Virus record (IMG/VR): IMGVR_UViG_3300032046_000016
Span: 16,905 to 80,904 of that record
DNA: 64,000 nucleotides
Reading direction: 5' to 3' (one strand)
DNA from: a virus
In this document: in pieces, positions 53,915 to 60,874 of the stretch
Layout of the letters: the number at the start of each line of letters is the position of its first letter
Position numbering within the stretch: the first letter of the stretch is position 1
Translations under genes and position numbers: made by a program
Notes under the pieces: model-generated
What the model saw: only the letters and a program-made list of their open reading frames with translations
What the model was told of the DNA's origin: nothing
The model's database searches: none

Positions 53915-54830
53915 GGTCTAGCTCCTCCCTCATGGCGTCAACCGCGCGTTGGACCTTAGCCCGTTCGGTCGCTTCCTTGGCAGACATCTCCTGGTGCGCG
54001 GCCTCGTCGAACCATTCCTCCACGGCATCCCGGACGAGCTCTTCGAGGATCTCGGGCGGTAGGGCGTCAAGCTCAACGGCGGCGTCGCCGTGGGTATGGC
54101 GGAAGCCGAAGGACCGGCTGTCGCTGGCCTTCGTCGGAATCGGGGGCAGGTCATGCTCAACGACCAGCTCCGGCGTCAGGGCTACCTTCGTGATCTCGAA
54201 GTCCACGCCCACGAGCGCGAACATCTCCTCGCTAATGACCCTGAAGATGTCCTCGCCGGACGGGTCGAAGTCGCCGAAGTACAGCAGGTGGACCTCGCTA
54301 TCGAGACGGCCCTCAAGCTCCTCGTTGAACCGTTGCCCCGCCTCGACCAGGACGGTGTAGCTGGGATAGCCCTTGCACACGACCAGGTGGGCGCCATAAG
54401 GCCGGATCACGTCGCCGATGATGGCGCTCAACGCATCCTTCTCGGTCCAGACCTCGACGTAGTGCGGCTGGCCGTCGTTAGGCTTCCTGGCGTAGGACTC
54501 CCTCACCACGTCCAGGTAGTCGCTCAGGTCGGCGTAGCCTCTCGGTTTCGTGACGCTGCGGGCGCGGTCGACGAACTTGCTCGTGTCCAGGAGGTCTACC
54601 TTGCGCGCCTTCGTCAGCAGGTTCACGAGGTTCTGATAGCTCCGGGCGCTGTTCGGGATCACCAGCGCGGCCACCAGGCGATAGTAGAGCTGGCGGACGG
54701 TCATCGGCCGCGGCGAGGCTGTCAGGATCTCCCTGGCCTGGAGCAACAGCTCGAGGGATTGCAGCGTCGGCTGCCAAGAGAAGCCGTCGTACCGGCTATC
54801 GCTCGTGTAGCGTCCGCCTTCTTCAGACAT
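53901..54830 (-). CDS. Spo11/topoisomerase VI A-like protein
   Basis: 309 residues from ATG at 54830. TVRQLYYRLVAALVIPNSARSY gives a winged-helix part with an R-x-x-Y-Y motif like the catalytic tyrosine region of TopoVI-A/Spo11. The toprim follows: EVWTEKDAL (Glu) and LLYFGDFDPSGEDI (D-x-D). No TopoVI-B is present. It could cut, nick or bind DNA ends; activity unproven. Confidence 0.75.
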   Translation of the reverse strand: MSEEGGRYTSDSRYDGFSWQPTLQSLELLLQAREILTASPRPMTVRQLYYRLVAALVIPNSARSYQNLVNLLTKARKVDLLDTSKFVDRARSVTKPRGYADLSDYLDVVRESYARKPNDGQPHYVEVWTEKDALSAIIGDVIRPYGAHLVVCKGYPSYTVLVEAGQRFNEELEGRLDSEVHLLYFGDFDPSGEDIFRVISEEMFALVGVDFEITKVALTPELVVEHDLPPIPTKASDSRSFGFRHTHGDAAVELDALPPEILEELVRDAVEEWFDEAAHQEMSAKEATERAKVQRAVDAMREELDRDGA

Positions 54831-55422
54831 CGACCAGGGCCTCCAACGCAGCCGGCCTCTTCTCGTTCTTCCCATTCCGGCCGTTCAGGACGAGGTCCAG
54901 GAACCATAGCTGGTCGACCTTCCTCAGGTCGAAGGCCAGCGGGTTCTGCCGGACGAACCTCAGCGCCGCATCGTCAGAGATGTAGTAGACGTCGCGCTCC
55001 AGCTCCGTCCCGCGCATGGTCGCTTCGAGCAGGCCGGCGCGTATCCAACCCGACACCTTGTGGTCGTCAACGCCGAACGCCTGGGCCAGGGCACGGGCGG
55101 TGTAGCCCTCGTCCGTCTTGCGCAGCCCGAGCCGCTTCTTCTTCACCGCGACCGCCGTCACCGTCCGACCCATCCTGCGCGCCAAGCGCTGGATGCTGTA
55201 GCGGGAGTAGTTCGCCTCCAAGTACGCGACCTCTTCCGCGCTCCATCGCAGCTCCTTCACGCGCGCCAGCCCCAGCTCCTGCGCCCTCTTTCTCACTACC
55301 CATCGAGGCCGTCGCAGCATCCGCGTCAGGTCCGTGATCGTCTCGGTCCGGCTGTCGTACCTTGCCCGGAGCAGGGCATCCTCGTCAGGCCGCCAGTACC
55401 ATCTCTTGGCGCCCACGGTCAC
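54823..55422 (-). CDS. Myb/HTH-type DNA-binding protein
   Basis: 199 residues from GTG at 55422 (GTGA). WYWRPDEDALLRARYDSRTETITDLTRML and LRWSAEEVAYLEANYSRYSIQRLARRMGRTVTAVAVKKKRL are two SANT-like repeats; TARALAQAFGVDDHKVSGWIRAGLL is an HTH. Same plan as 51475-52158. Likely early regulator. Confidence 0.78.
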   Translation of the reverse strand: MTVGAKRWYWRPDEDALLRARYDSRTETITDLTRMLRRPRWVVRKRAQELGLARVKELRWSAEEVAYLEANYSRYSIQRLARRMGRTVTAVAVKKKRLGLRKTDEGYTARALAQAFGVDDHKVSGWIRAGLLEATMRGTELERDVYYISDDAALRFVRQNPLAFDLRKVDQLWFLDLVLNGRNGKNEKRPAALEALVDV

Positions 55423-55613
55423 TTGCCTCGCCGCAGGGCCAGCAGCTCTCGCAGGGAGTCGCGGAACTCGCGGGCCATGTCGCCGTAGACCACCTTCATG
55501 GCCTGGTACGGCTCCCGATCCCGCTTGACCCGGTACTCCTGCAGGTTGTGGTAGAGTGCTCGGCACTGGGCTTCAAGAGCGGTGACGACCTCTCTACCAG
55601 TTGCTGCGGGCAT
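55419..55613 (-). CDS. Small helical protein, first gene of the leftward early operon
   Basis: 64 residues. MPAATGREVVTALEAQCRALYHNLQEYRVKRD, all helical and charged. It starts some 45 bp behind promoter 55657-55685. No family recognised. Confidence 0.65.
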   Translation of the reverse strand: MPAATGREVVTALEAQCRALYHNLQEYRVKRDREPYQAMKVVYGDMAREFRDSLRELLALRRGK

Positions 55614-55656
55614 TTTCGCCTTCCTTCCTTCGTCGTTGTTATTCGCCTATGAGTAA

Positions 55657-55685
55657 AGTGTAGCAGGTGACAACAGTGTTGTCAA
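55657..55685 (-). promoter_or_regulatory. Leftward promoter with palindromic operator
   Basis: TTGACA (55680-55685), 17 bp ending GC, TACACT (55657-55662), TTACTCATA: the best family member. GACAACA-C-TGTTGTC (55669-55683) is a perfect palindrome in the spacer. Probably the main repressed early promoter. Confidence 0.85.
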
Positions 55686-55703
55686 TGAGTTTGGCGCGCT
55701 GAG

Positions 55704-55732
55704 TTGCGCTCTGAAGTACCATCCGGTACACT
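55704..55732 (+). promoter_or_regulatory. Rightward promoter for the plus-strand genes
   Basis: TTGCGC (55704-55709), 17 bp, TACACT (55727-55732). Transcription would begin at about the ATG at 55740, giving a leaderless mRNA; indeed no ribosome site is seen. GTACC-N4-GGTAC (55716-55729) overlaps the -10 and may be its operator. Confidence 0.65.
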
Positions 55733-55739
55733 GCCGACG

Positions 55740-55937
55740 ATGCGCACTCAAAGGCCGCTGCCTGAAGGCTACGTGACCGTCCGCGAGGCGATGAAGATAC
55801 TCGGGCTCAGGTCCCGGCGCTGGGTGTACGCCCTCATCGAGAAGGGCAAGCTGACCCGGTACGTTCTGCCCATCAATGGTTTCACGGTCCTCAAGCGGGA
55901 CGAGGTGGAGAGCCTTCTTGCGGTGCGCCGGCCGTGA
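55740..55937 (+). CDS. Small HTH (excisionase/MerR-like) protein
   Basis: 65 residues from ATG at 55740. GYVTVREAMKILGLRSRRWVYALIEKGKLTRYVLPINGFTVLKRDEVESLL is the HTH_17 winged helix of excisionases and small regulators. It is one of only two phage genes on the plus strand and overlaps the methyltransferase start by 4 bases. Could be the lysogeny switch partner or a control protein of the methyltransferase. Confidence 0.82.
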   Translation: MRTQRPLPEGYVTVREAMKILGLRSRRWVYALIEKGKLTRYVLPINGFTVLKRDEVESLLAVRRP

Positions 55938-56407
55938 CGCGCTTCCGCCGTCTCTGGACCTGGCGCAAGGACGAAGAGGACTTCTACCGCCGGCTGTGCA
56001 TCGGTAGGACGCTGCACGTCTGCTGCGGCAAGAGCTTCCTGGGAGACGTCCGCCTCGACATCGAGGCCACCGGCGCCGCCATGGTGATTGGCGACTACCG
56101 CCACCTGCCCTTCGCGGACAAGAGCTTCGATACGGTCATCTGCGATCCGCCGTGGGCGAAGCGGGAGCGGCTGGACGCTGGCCTGTCCTGGATCTTCGAG
56201 CTCAGGCGGGTGGCCCGCAAGCGCATCGTGATCGTCCACAACACGGTCTTCACCATCCCGGGGACCGAGCTGCAGCGCTCTTGGGCGGTGAGGTCGAGGG
56301 GCCTTCTCTACAAGACGGTGCACGTCCACCGCGTCATCCCGTCTTTCCGCATCCACTACCCCTACCCGGGCAGCGGAACGCGGGCCCGTCTCAAAGAGCC
56401 TAAGTGA
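55934..56407 (+). CDS. DNA methyltransferase-like protein (DPPW)
   Basis: 157 residues; GTGA overlap with the HTH gene. RTLHVCCGKSFLGDVRLDIEA is a variant SAM site, YRHLPFADKSFDTVICDPPWAK gives the DPPW catalytic motif of amino-methyltransferases. No target-recognition domain, so the substrate (DNA base, RNA or small molecule) is open. With its own promoter it may be made in the lysogen. Confidence 0.8.
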   Translation: MTRFRRLWTWRKDEEDFYRRLCIGRTLHVCCGKSFLGDVRLDIEATGAAMVIGDYRHLPFADKSFDTVICDPPWAKRERLDAGLSWIFELRRVARKRIVIVHNTVFTIPGTELQRSWAVRSRGLLYKTVHVHRVIPSFRIHYPYPGSGTRARLKEPK

Positions 56408-56612
56408 CCGGCGCCCGCGGCCTGAGAATCCCGCGACGGGTCAGCTCGTCCTCGACAACCTGGTAGCTCTCCCAGGATCGATCCATGCTGTAGGCCGGGC
56501 TCTCCCCCATCAGACGTCGGTGATCATTGGCGCCCTGGACAAAGGCGACATCGGCCTGGAGAAGAGCGGCGGCAGCGGTCAACTCGGCGTCATTCACAAC
56601 TACCTCCCTCAC
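56400..56612 (-). CDS. Unknown helical protein
   Basis: 70 residues; GTG overlaps the RuvC stop. NDAELTAAAALLQADVAFVQGANDHRRLMG, then ESYQVVEDELTRRGIL. Its 3' end overlaps the convergent methyltransferase by 8 bases. Confidence 0.65.
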   Translation of the reverse strand: MREVVVNDAELTAAAALLQADVAFVQGANDHRRLMGESPAYSMDRSWESYQVVEDELTRRGILRPRAPVT

Positions 56613-57196
56613 AGACCAGCGAACCGTCGAGGCGCCGGTGGCCTTCTCTTGCGAGGCTGTCTCTTCTCAGGAGCCAGGGCGGTGTGCTGGGTGAGCTTGA
56701 GCTGGCCCCAGAGCGCCGCCATGATGGCGTCGGCGATGTCGTCGAGGGGCGTCCCATCCCTGTCAGGCACAGGAATCCCCAGGAGCTGCAGATAGCGCAG
56801 GACCGCCACCTTGCTCGGCGTGCCCTTCCGCTGCCGGAAGCTGATGATGCTGCGGATCGAGACGACGGCGATCTCGTACGTCGTGACCCGCTCGGCGGCG
56901 CACGCCAGCAGGCAGGCGGCCCGGGCCTGGGCCAGCACCTCGACGGTCTGCTGCATACTCGTCTCGGACGAGCGGGCCCAGCCGCCAGGCTTCTCCAGGA
57001 AGGCGGCCACCGGCCGGTGCTGCCGGATCACCTCCGCCGTCGCGTCGTAGAGCTGCAGGAGCCGCTGGGCGCGGTCCTCGCCCTTCGTCGTCACCAGGCG
57101 CCAGTGGACGACGGCGCGCTTCCGCATCACCACCAGGCCCGTGCTGGACAGGGACGGGTCGAGGCCCATCACCAGCGGCGCAGTCTCGTCACTCAC
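56609..57196 (-). CDS. ruvC: RuvC-like Holliday junction resolvase
   Basis: 195 residues from GTG at 57196. MGLDPSLSSTGLVVM (first Asp), AAFLEKPG (Glu) and LDDIADAIMAAL (last Asp pair) are the RuvC active site; the middle carries SIISFRQRKGTPSKVAVL. It cuts recombination or replication junctions before packaging. A basic C-terminal tail (KRQPRKRRPPAPRR) may bind DNA. Confidence 0.88.
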   Translation of the reverse strand: MSDETAPLVMGLDPSLSSTGLVVMRKRAVVHWRLVTTKGEDRAQRLLQLYDATAEVIRQHRPVAAFLEKPGGWARSSETSMQQTVEVLAQARAACLLACAAERVTTYEIAVVSIRSIISFRQRKGTPSKVAVLRYLQLLGIPVPDRDGTPLDDIADAIMAALWGQLKLTQHTALAPEKRQPRKRRPPAPRRFAGL

Positions 57197-57569
57197 TCTC
57201 GCCCTCAATCAGCACGTGCCACACGCAGCGCGGCGCGTACCAGTCTGTCCCCGCCATCGACTTGCCGTAGGGAAACTGACTGCAAGGCAGCGGCCGTTCG
57301 TCGTATCGCGTGCAGGTCCCGGTGCCGTCAGCCTCGCGCCGAAAGCGCCGGCAGCGGTACAGGTGCGTCCCGTCACGCTCGCCTAGATAGGTCAGGTCGC
57401 GGAACCAGGCGGCCGTCGGCTCGTCCACCAGGACAGCCTGCCCGTCCCACTTCCTCTCGCGGACCGACAGCACAAGGTTCAGCGGTCGTGACAGGCAGAC
57501 CTGCTCGCAGCAGTCGCCACAGCGATTGCAGACGAGCTGGTCGAACTCAGCCCGGCTGATGCTCCTCAC
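57189..57569 (-). CDS. YkgJ-type cysteine cluster protein
   Basis: 126 residues. LVCNRCGDCCEQVC near the start, YRCRRFRREADGTGTCTRYDERPLPCSQFP in the middle, the order of the YkgJ/CxxCxxCC family, thought to bind zinc or Fe-S. Role in a phage is unknown. Confidence 0.78.
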   Translation of the reverse strand: MRSISRAEFDQLVCNRCGDCCEQVCLSRPLNLVLSVRERKWDGQAVLVDEPTAAWFRDLTYLGERDGTHLYRCRRFRREADGTGTCTRYDERPLPCSQFPYGKSMAGTDWYAPRCVWHVLIEGESE

Positions 57570-58065
57570 CGCTCCCTCTCAGCGCTGCCTGGTCTTCCAT
57601 CCAGCCTCGAACCTTCTTGACAATACCGAGGGCTACCTGAAGCTCTGACAAGTCGGCGGACTCAGACGTAACCTGCACCGCGAAGGCGATCAGGCCGGCG
57701 GCGAACCGCAACGTCTGGATGCGCGCTTCGTCAAGGCCGAGAGGGACACGGACCTCGGACAGGTAGGCCAGAGAGGATAGGTCGGGGCCCACGCCGGTCA
57801 TCAGATCGCCCCGGCAGGCAAGCGACATGATCACCACCTCAGGCGGTAGCGGTAGCGGATGCTCAGGAGTGGCGCGCATCAGGTACGTCACCGTAGCGGC
57901 CAGCGCCCGACCTGTGTAGTCGTGCGTGCTCGGGTCCCATTCCCGGAGCTGGAGGACGTCGCCGACCTGGTAGCCGCGATCGTCGATGCGGGCCTCGAAC
58001 CGTTTCCGGCCGCTGGCGATGGCGTTGAAGGACTCGGGCCAGCATTTCAACTCGTGCGTCGTCAT
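57547..58065 (-). CDS. ASCH-like (DUF3850) protein
   Basis: 172 residues. THELKCWPESFNAIASGRKRFEARIDDRGYQVGDVLQLREWDP...YTGRALAATVTYLM is the DUF3850/ASCH domain (RNA-binding-like fold). A helical C-terminal 80 residues is extra. A second ASCH-like protein is encoded at 58546. Confidence 0.82.
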   Translation of the reverse strand: MTTHELKCWPESFNAIASGRKRFEARIDDRGYQVGDVLQLREWDPSTHDYTGRALAATVTYLMRATPEHPLPLPPEVVIMSLACRGDLMTGVGPDLSSLAYLSEVRVPLGLDEARIQTLRFAAGLIAFAVQVTSESADLSELQVALGIVKKVRGWMEDQAALRGSGEEHQPG

Positions 58066-58340
58066 CAGGCGCTCTCCTCTCGTCGCCCATTTCTCGCAAA
58101 CCGCCGCAGCAGCAGAGCGGCGTTCATGGGCCCCTCAGTTCGTCTCTCAAGCTCTAACAGGCCCCGGCGAATGAAGTCGTACAGCTCCTCGACCGTTAGG
58201 GCGTCTAGCGGCTTCCTAACGGTGTACGGGCCAGGCCACTGCTCAAAGCAGACCTCGAGCCGCGTCCGCTCTGCTACAGGGATAGGGCGGAGCATCTCTT
58301 CCTCGAGAGCGCGCCAGTCGAAGCCGTCAGACATCGTCAT
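58065..58340 (-). CDS. Unknown protein
   Basis: 91 residues, ATGA overlap upstream. FDWRALEEEMLRPIPVAERTRLEVCFEQWPGPYTVRKPLDAL, then a helix-rich end. No family recognised. Confidence 0.65.
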   Translation of the reverse strand: MTMSDGFDWRALEEEMLRPIPVAERTRLEVCFEQWPGPYTVRKPLDALTVEELYDFIRRGLLELERRTEGPMNAALLLRRFARNGRREESA

Positions 58341-58564
58341 GGCAACCGTTGCACCTCGATAGGCTCACACCAAAGCCTCCATATCGGCGGGCCCACCCAC
58401 TGCAAGCGCGCCTGGCCGTGAAACTCAAGACGCACCGGTCTGTCCATCAGGAAAGGCGCTCGGCTGTGGCGACAACCAGCGCAGAACAAGTAGTGCCAGC
58501 GAAGCCGCAGACGGCTCTTGTGCAGGGCTTCCCCACTCGGTCTGCTCACCCGCAACGTGGGCAT
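58337..58564 (-). CDS. Small basic protein with Cys pair
   Basis: 75 residues from ATG at 58564. LRVSRPSGEALHKSRLRLRWHYLFCAGCRHSRAPFL, then beta strands ending in RLWCEPIEVQRLP. No family recognised. Confidence 0.55.
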   Translation of the reverse strand: MPTLRVSRPSGEALHKSRLRLRWHYLFCAGCRHSRAPFLMDRPVRLEFHGQARLQWVGPPIWRLWCEPIEVQRLP

Positions 58565-58845
58565 GGCGCCTCTACCTTCACCTTCATCACCGCCAGCAGC
58601 AGGCCGTCGTCCCACGCCTCGGGCACGTCCCATTCCCCATGCGCTTTCAGGGCGCCCAGGGGCATGATTTCCAGCGTCTCTATGCGGATGTGCCCGACGT
58701 GCGGTGCGAACCGACCCGGCTGTAGCGGATAGACACCGCCAACGTGGTAAGCCATCATGCGGCCGTTCGGCCTCACCGCCGGCCTGCATACCTCGGCGGT
58801 CTCGCCAGCCAGGATCTGCTCGACGATGCGGGCAGGGAAGATCAT
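58546..58845 (-). CDS. ASCH-domain-like protein
   Basis: 99 residues from ATG at 58845 (TGATG). MIFPARIVEQILAGETAEVCRP, YPLQPGRFAPHVGHIRIETLEIMPLG follows the ASCH pattern (IL-x-GxKT...RP, vG.i.I). It ends with a CPRCG pair. Probably RNA or nucleotide binding. Confidence 0.72.
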   Translation of the reverse strand: MIFPARIVEQILAGETAEVCRPAVRPNGRMMAYHVGGVYPLQPGRFAPHVGHIRIETLEIMPLGALKAHGEWDVPEAWDDGLLLAVMKVKVEAPCPRCG

Positions 58846-59042
58846 CAGACCGCTATCCGCCGTCTCGCCTCGTGAGGCATGTGGCCCACATGCCATCGGC
58901 GGCAGAACCGACAACGGTAGGGGGACAGCCAGGCCTTCCCCTTTCGACCCAACTGGCGGGCGGCCTCTTTCGCCGCGCTCTCGCTGGTGTAGGCCATCTT
59001 GTCGCCACAGGAGAGGTACCTAACGTGGCGCTTGCTTGCCAT
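58845..59042 (-). CDS. Small zinc-binding protein
   Basis: 65 residues. VRYLSCGDKMAYTSESAAKEAARQLGRKGKAWLSPYRCRFCRRWHVGH is a compact C..C..CxxC..H protein often seen in phages, probably nucleic-acid binding. Confidence 0.72.
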   Translation of the reverse strand: MASKRHVRYLSCGDKMAYTSESAAKEAARQLGRKGKAWLSPYRCRFCRRWHVGHMPHEARRRIAV

Positions 59043-59214
59043 CCTTTTTCCCCAGGTCCTCGATAGTGGCCTCTACACCTCTGCGCAGCAGACGGGCCAG
59101 CGCCTCGGGGCGGGAGATGCTCTTCTCTATGGCGTAGTGATCAACGGCCTTCACTAGCTCGACCGGCACCCTAACGTGCAGGACACGGACACGCCCGTCG
59201 TCATTGCTTGCCAT
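59020..59214 (-). CDS. Ribbon-helix-helix protein
   Basis: 64 residues. RVLHVRVPVELVKAVDHYAIEKSISRPEALARLLRRGVEATI has the strand-helix-helix order of CopG/MetJ-like regulators. The second RHH of the phage. Confidence 0.78.
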   Translation of the reverse strand: MASNDDGRVRVLHVRVPVELVKAVDHYAIEKSISRPEALARLLRRGVEATIEDLGKKDGKQAPR

Positions 59215-59443
59215 CGGCCTCTGCCCATGACACCTTCATGTCTACCTCGCGGCCACACTGGAAACAGACGTGCACGTACAGGAGATACCAGGTCGGCACG
59301 GACGCCGGCAGCTTCGAGAAGAGCGCCGACGCGACCCGTGGCCGTTTCTTCGGACCGTGCACGGGGCAGGACACCGCCTCGATCACCACGTCTCCGGGCA
59401 ACGCGCGGCGGGGCCTGCCCCTGCGCCGGAGTATGGACCTCAC
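59201..59443 (-). CDS. Unknown basic protein
   Basis: 80 residues, GTGA overlap with the upstream stop. SILRRRGRPRRALPGDVVIEAVSCPVHGPKKRPR, then LLYVHVCFQCGREVDMKV with a CxxC pair. No family recognised. Confidence 0.6.
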   Translation of the reverse strand: MRSILRRRGRPRRALPGDVVIEAVSCPVHGPKKRPRVASALFSKLPASVPTWYLLYVHVCFQCGREVDMKVSWAEADGKQ

Positions 59444-59982
59444 CAGGGGCGGGGCTGCTCTCCCGCCTCGGCCGGAGCCTCGGCAGCCGCCGTCTCAGCA
59501 GCCTCGGCGGTCTCGGCGATCTCCTCCACCGTGGCCGCCGGCGGCTCGGATGCCGTAGTCAGATCGCCCTCGGTCACGTTGGCGGGGCTCTCCGCACCAG
59601 CCTCAGCGAGCGCGGGCTCAGGCTCGGCCAGCGCGTCCTTCTGTTCGGCCTCGGCGTCCATTCCTGTGGGCTCGCCTTCAGCCGCCTCTGCGGGGGCCTC
59701 GGCAGCCGCCTCGGTAAGCGGGACCTCTTCGGCAGGGGCCCCAGTGGCGGCGTACACTGGCCTGCCGACGAGCCGGACCTTGATGAGCTGCACCTGGTTG
59801 CCAGCCACGGCCACGGCCCGCGGGTCGGAGCCTTCCACTGGTGGCCCTGATCTCGTCGCCCCCTCGTCCTCGAAGGCGGGCGAGACGTCCAGCACCATGT
59901 ACTCGACGTGGCCCACCTCCTCAACCCCAGCAGGCATCGGCCTGCCTACCCGCTGCAGCCGGTCTCCAATACGTAACGTCAC
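59440..59982 (-). CDS. Acidic protein with beta-rich head
   Basis: 180 residues, AAGGAG before GTG. Residues 1-85 are beta-rich (TLRIGDRLQRVGRPM, EYMVLDVSPAFED, QLIKVRLVGRPVYA); residues 90-180 are an Ala/Glu/Pro-rich acidic tail. It may be an SSB-tail-like or DNA-mimic protein; uncertain. Confidence 0.6.
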   Translation of the reverse strand: MTLRIGDRLQRVGRPMPAGVEEVGHVEYMVLDVSPAFEDEGATRSGPPVEGSDPRAVAVAGNQVQLIKVRLVGRPVYAATGAPAEEVPLTEAAAEAPAEAAEGEPTGMDAEAEQKDALAEPEPALAEAGAESPANVTEGDLTTASEPPAATVEEIAETAEAAETAAAEAPAEAGEQPRPW

Positions 59983-60004
59983 GACTTCGGACTCCTTCCT
60001 GCTG

Positions 60005-60577
60005 TCACCAGCAATTGGCCCACCCGCCTGTCCCGGCGGGATCGACGCCCATGTTCACCCAGGTGGCCGCGCACCACCCTTGCTCGAACGGGTCTAGGGG
60101 GTCGGCGTCCGGCGAGCGCCTACACTTCGCCCATGTGCCCGGATCGAACTGAAGCAGGCCGTAGTGACGTCCTTCGCCGCAGTCCCAAGAAGGGCACTCA
60201 CACGGGACGACCACCTCGACGAAGTGGCTCCCCCACTCAGGCGGACCGGCTGCGGCGCGGTACCCGGCCAGGAACGCCTCGGCGGTGCTGGGAAAGCGAG
60301 GTGGCGCTGGTGCCCCGGACACCACAACAGCAGCAACCGGAATGGGTATGGCCGGCGCAACCGGCTGCGGCGTCGGAGCCGGAACGACAACTGGTGAAGC
60401 CGCCGCAGGCACCACGAGCTCAGGCCGAGCCACAAGTAGGCTATCCACACTGCCACGGCCCCATAGACCAGCACCCTCAGGATCTCTGTCAGCGTAGTCA
60501 ACACCTCCTCTCGCAAATACAGCGACGGCGACCGTTATCAGAAGCAGCCAACCGGCCACCGCCACTCGGCGGCTCAG
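60005..60577 (-). CDS. Secreted transglycosylase-like cell-wall enzyme
   Basis: 190 residues from CTG at 60577, chosen because AGGAG lies 7 bases ahead and the N-terminus becomes SRRVAVAGWLLLITVAVAVFA, a good signal or anchor; GTG at 60565 is the alternative. A Pro/Val-rich linker spans about 55-95. The C-terminal domain (FLAGYRAAAGPPEWG, CECPSWDCGEGRHYGLLQFDPGTW, GGWANCW) follows lysozyme-like transglycosylases, with Glu in CEC as the likely catalytic residue. Use in DNA delivery, lysis or surface change cannot be told. Confidence 0.72.
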   Translation of the reverse strand: MSRRVAVAGWLLLITVAVAVFARGGVDYADRDPEGAGLWGRGSVDSLLVARPELVVPAAASPVVVPAPTPQPVAPAIPIPVAAVVVSGAPAPPRFPSTAEAFLAGYRAAAGPPEWGSHFVEVVVPCECPSWDCGEGRHYGLLQFDPGTWAKCRRSPDADPLDPFEQGWCAATWVNMGVDPAGTGGWANCW

Positions 60578-60612
60578 CGTGTATCTCCTCCGCTACGCCT
60601 TGCCTCTCGCAC
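60574..60612 (-). CDS. Possible 12-residue leader peptide
   Basis: GTG at 60612 with AAGGAGG 6 bases ahead, codes for MREARRSGGDTR, and its TGA overlaps the CTG of the transglycosylase gene (CTGA). It would couple translation onto a rare start codon. Confidence 0.4.
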   Translation of the reverse strand: MREARRSGGDTR

Positions 60613-60637
60613 GGTACACCTCCTTCGGCTAGGTGGC

Positions 60638-60874
60638 TCATGCCAACCCTCCCGCGCCTTCCGCTTCTTCCCGCTGGCGTGCCTCCAAGGCGACTATCTC
60701 TCGCTCGCCAGCCGCGATGATCGTGTCGAAGACGGCCGCGGCGATCCTCTTCCTGGCGGTAAAGCAGAGCCGGCCGACGTGACTACGAAGCACGTGGCCC
60801 ACAGCGTTAAAGAGCTCGCCAGCGGCGGCGTCCGCCATCTCGAACCTGCCGTCAGTCACGACCTCGCCGTCCAT
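60638..60874 (-). CDS. Small helical protein after the helicase loader
   Basis: 78 residues; TGATG with the DnaC-like stop. EMADAAAGELFNAVGHVLRSHVGRLCFTARKRIAAAVFDTIIAAGEREIVALEAR is all alpha. Possibly a replication accessory. Confidence 0.65.
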   Translation of the reverse strand: MDGEVVTDGRFEMADAAAGELFNAVGHVLRSHVGRLCFTARKRIAAAVFDTIIAAGEREIVALEARQREEAEGAGGLA

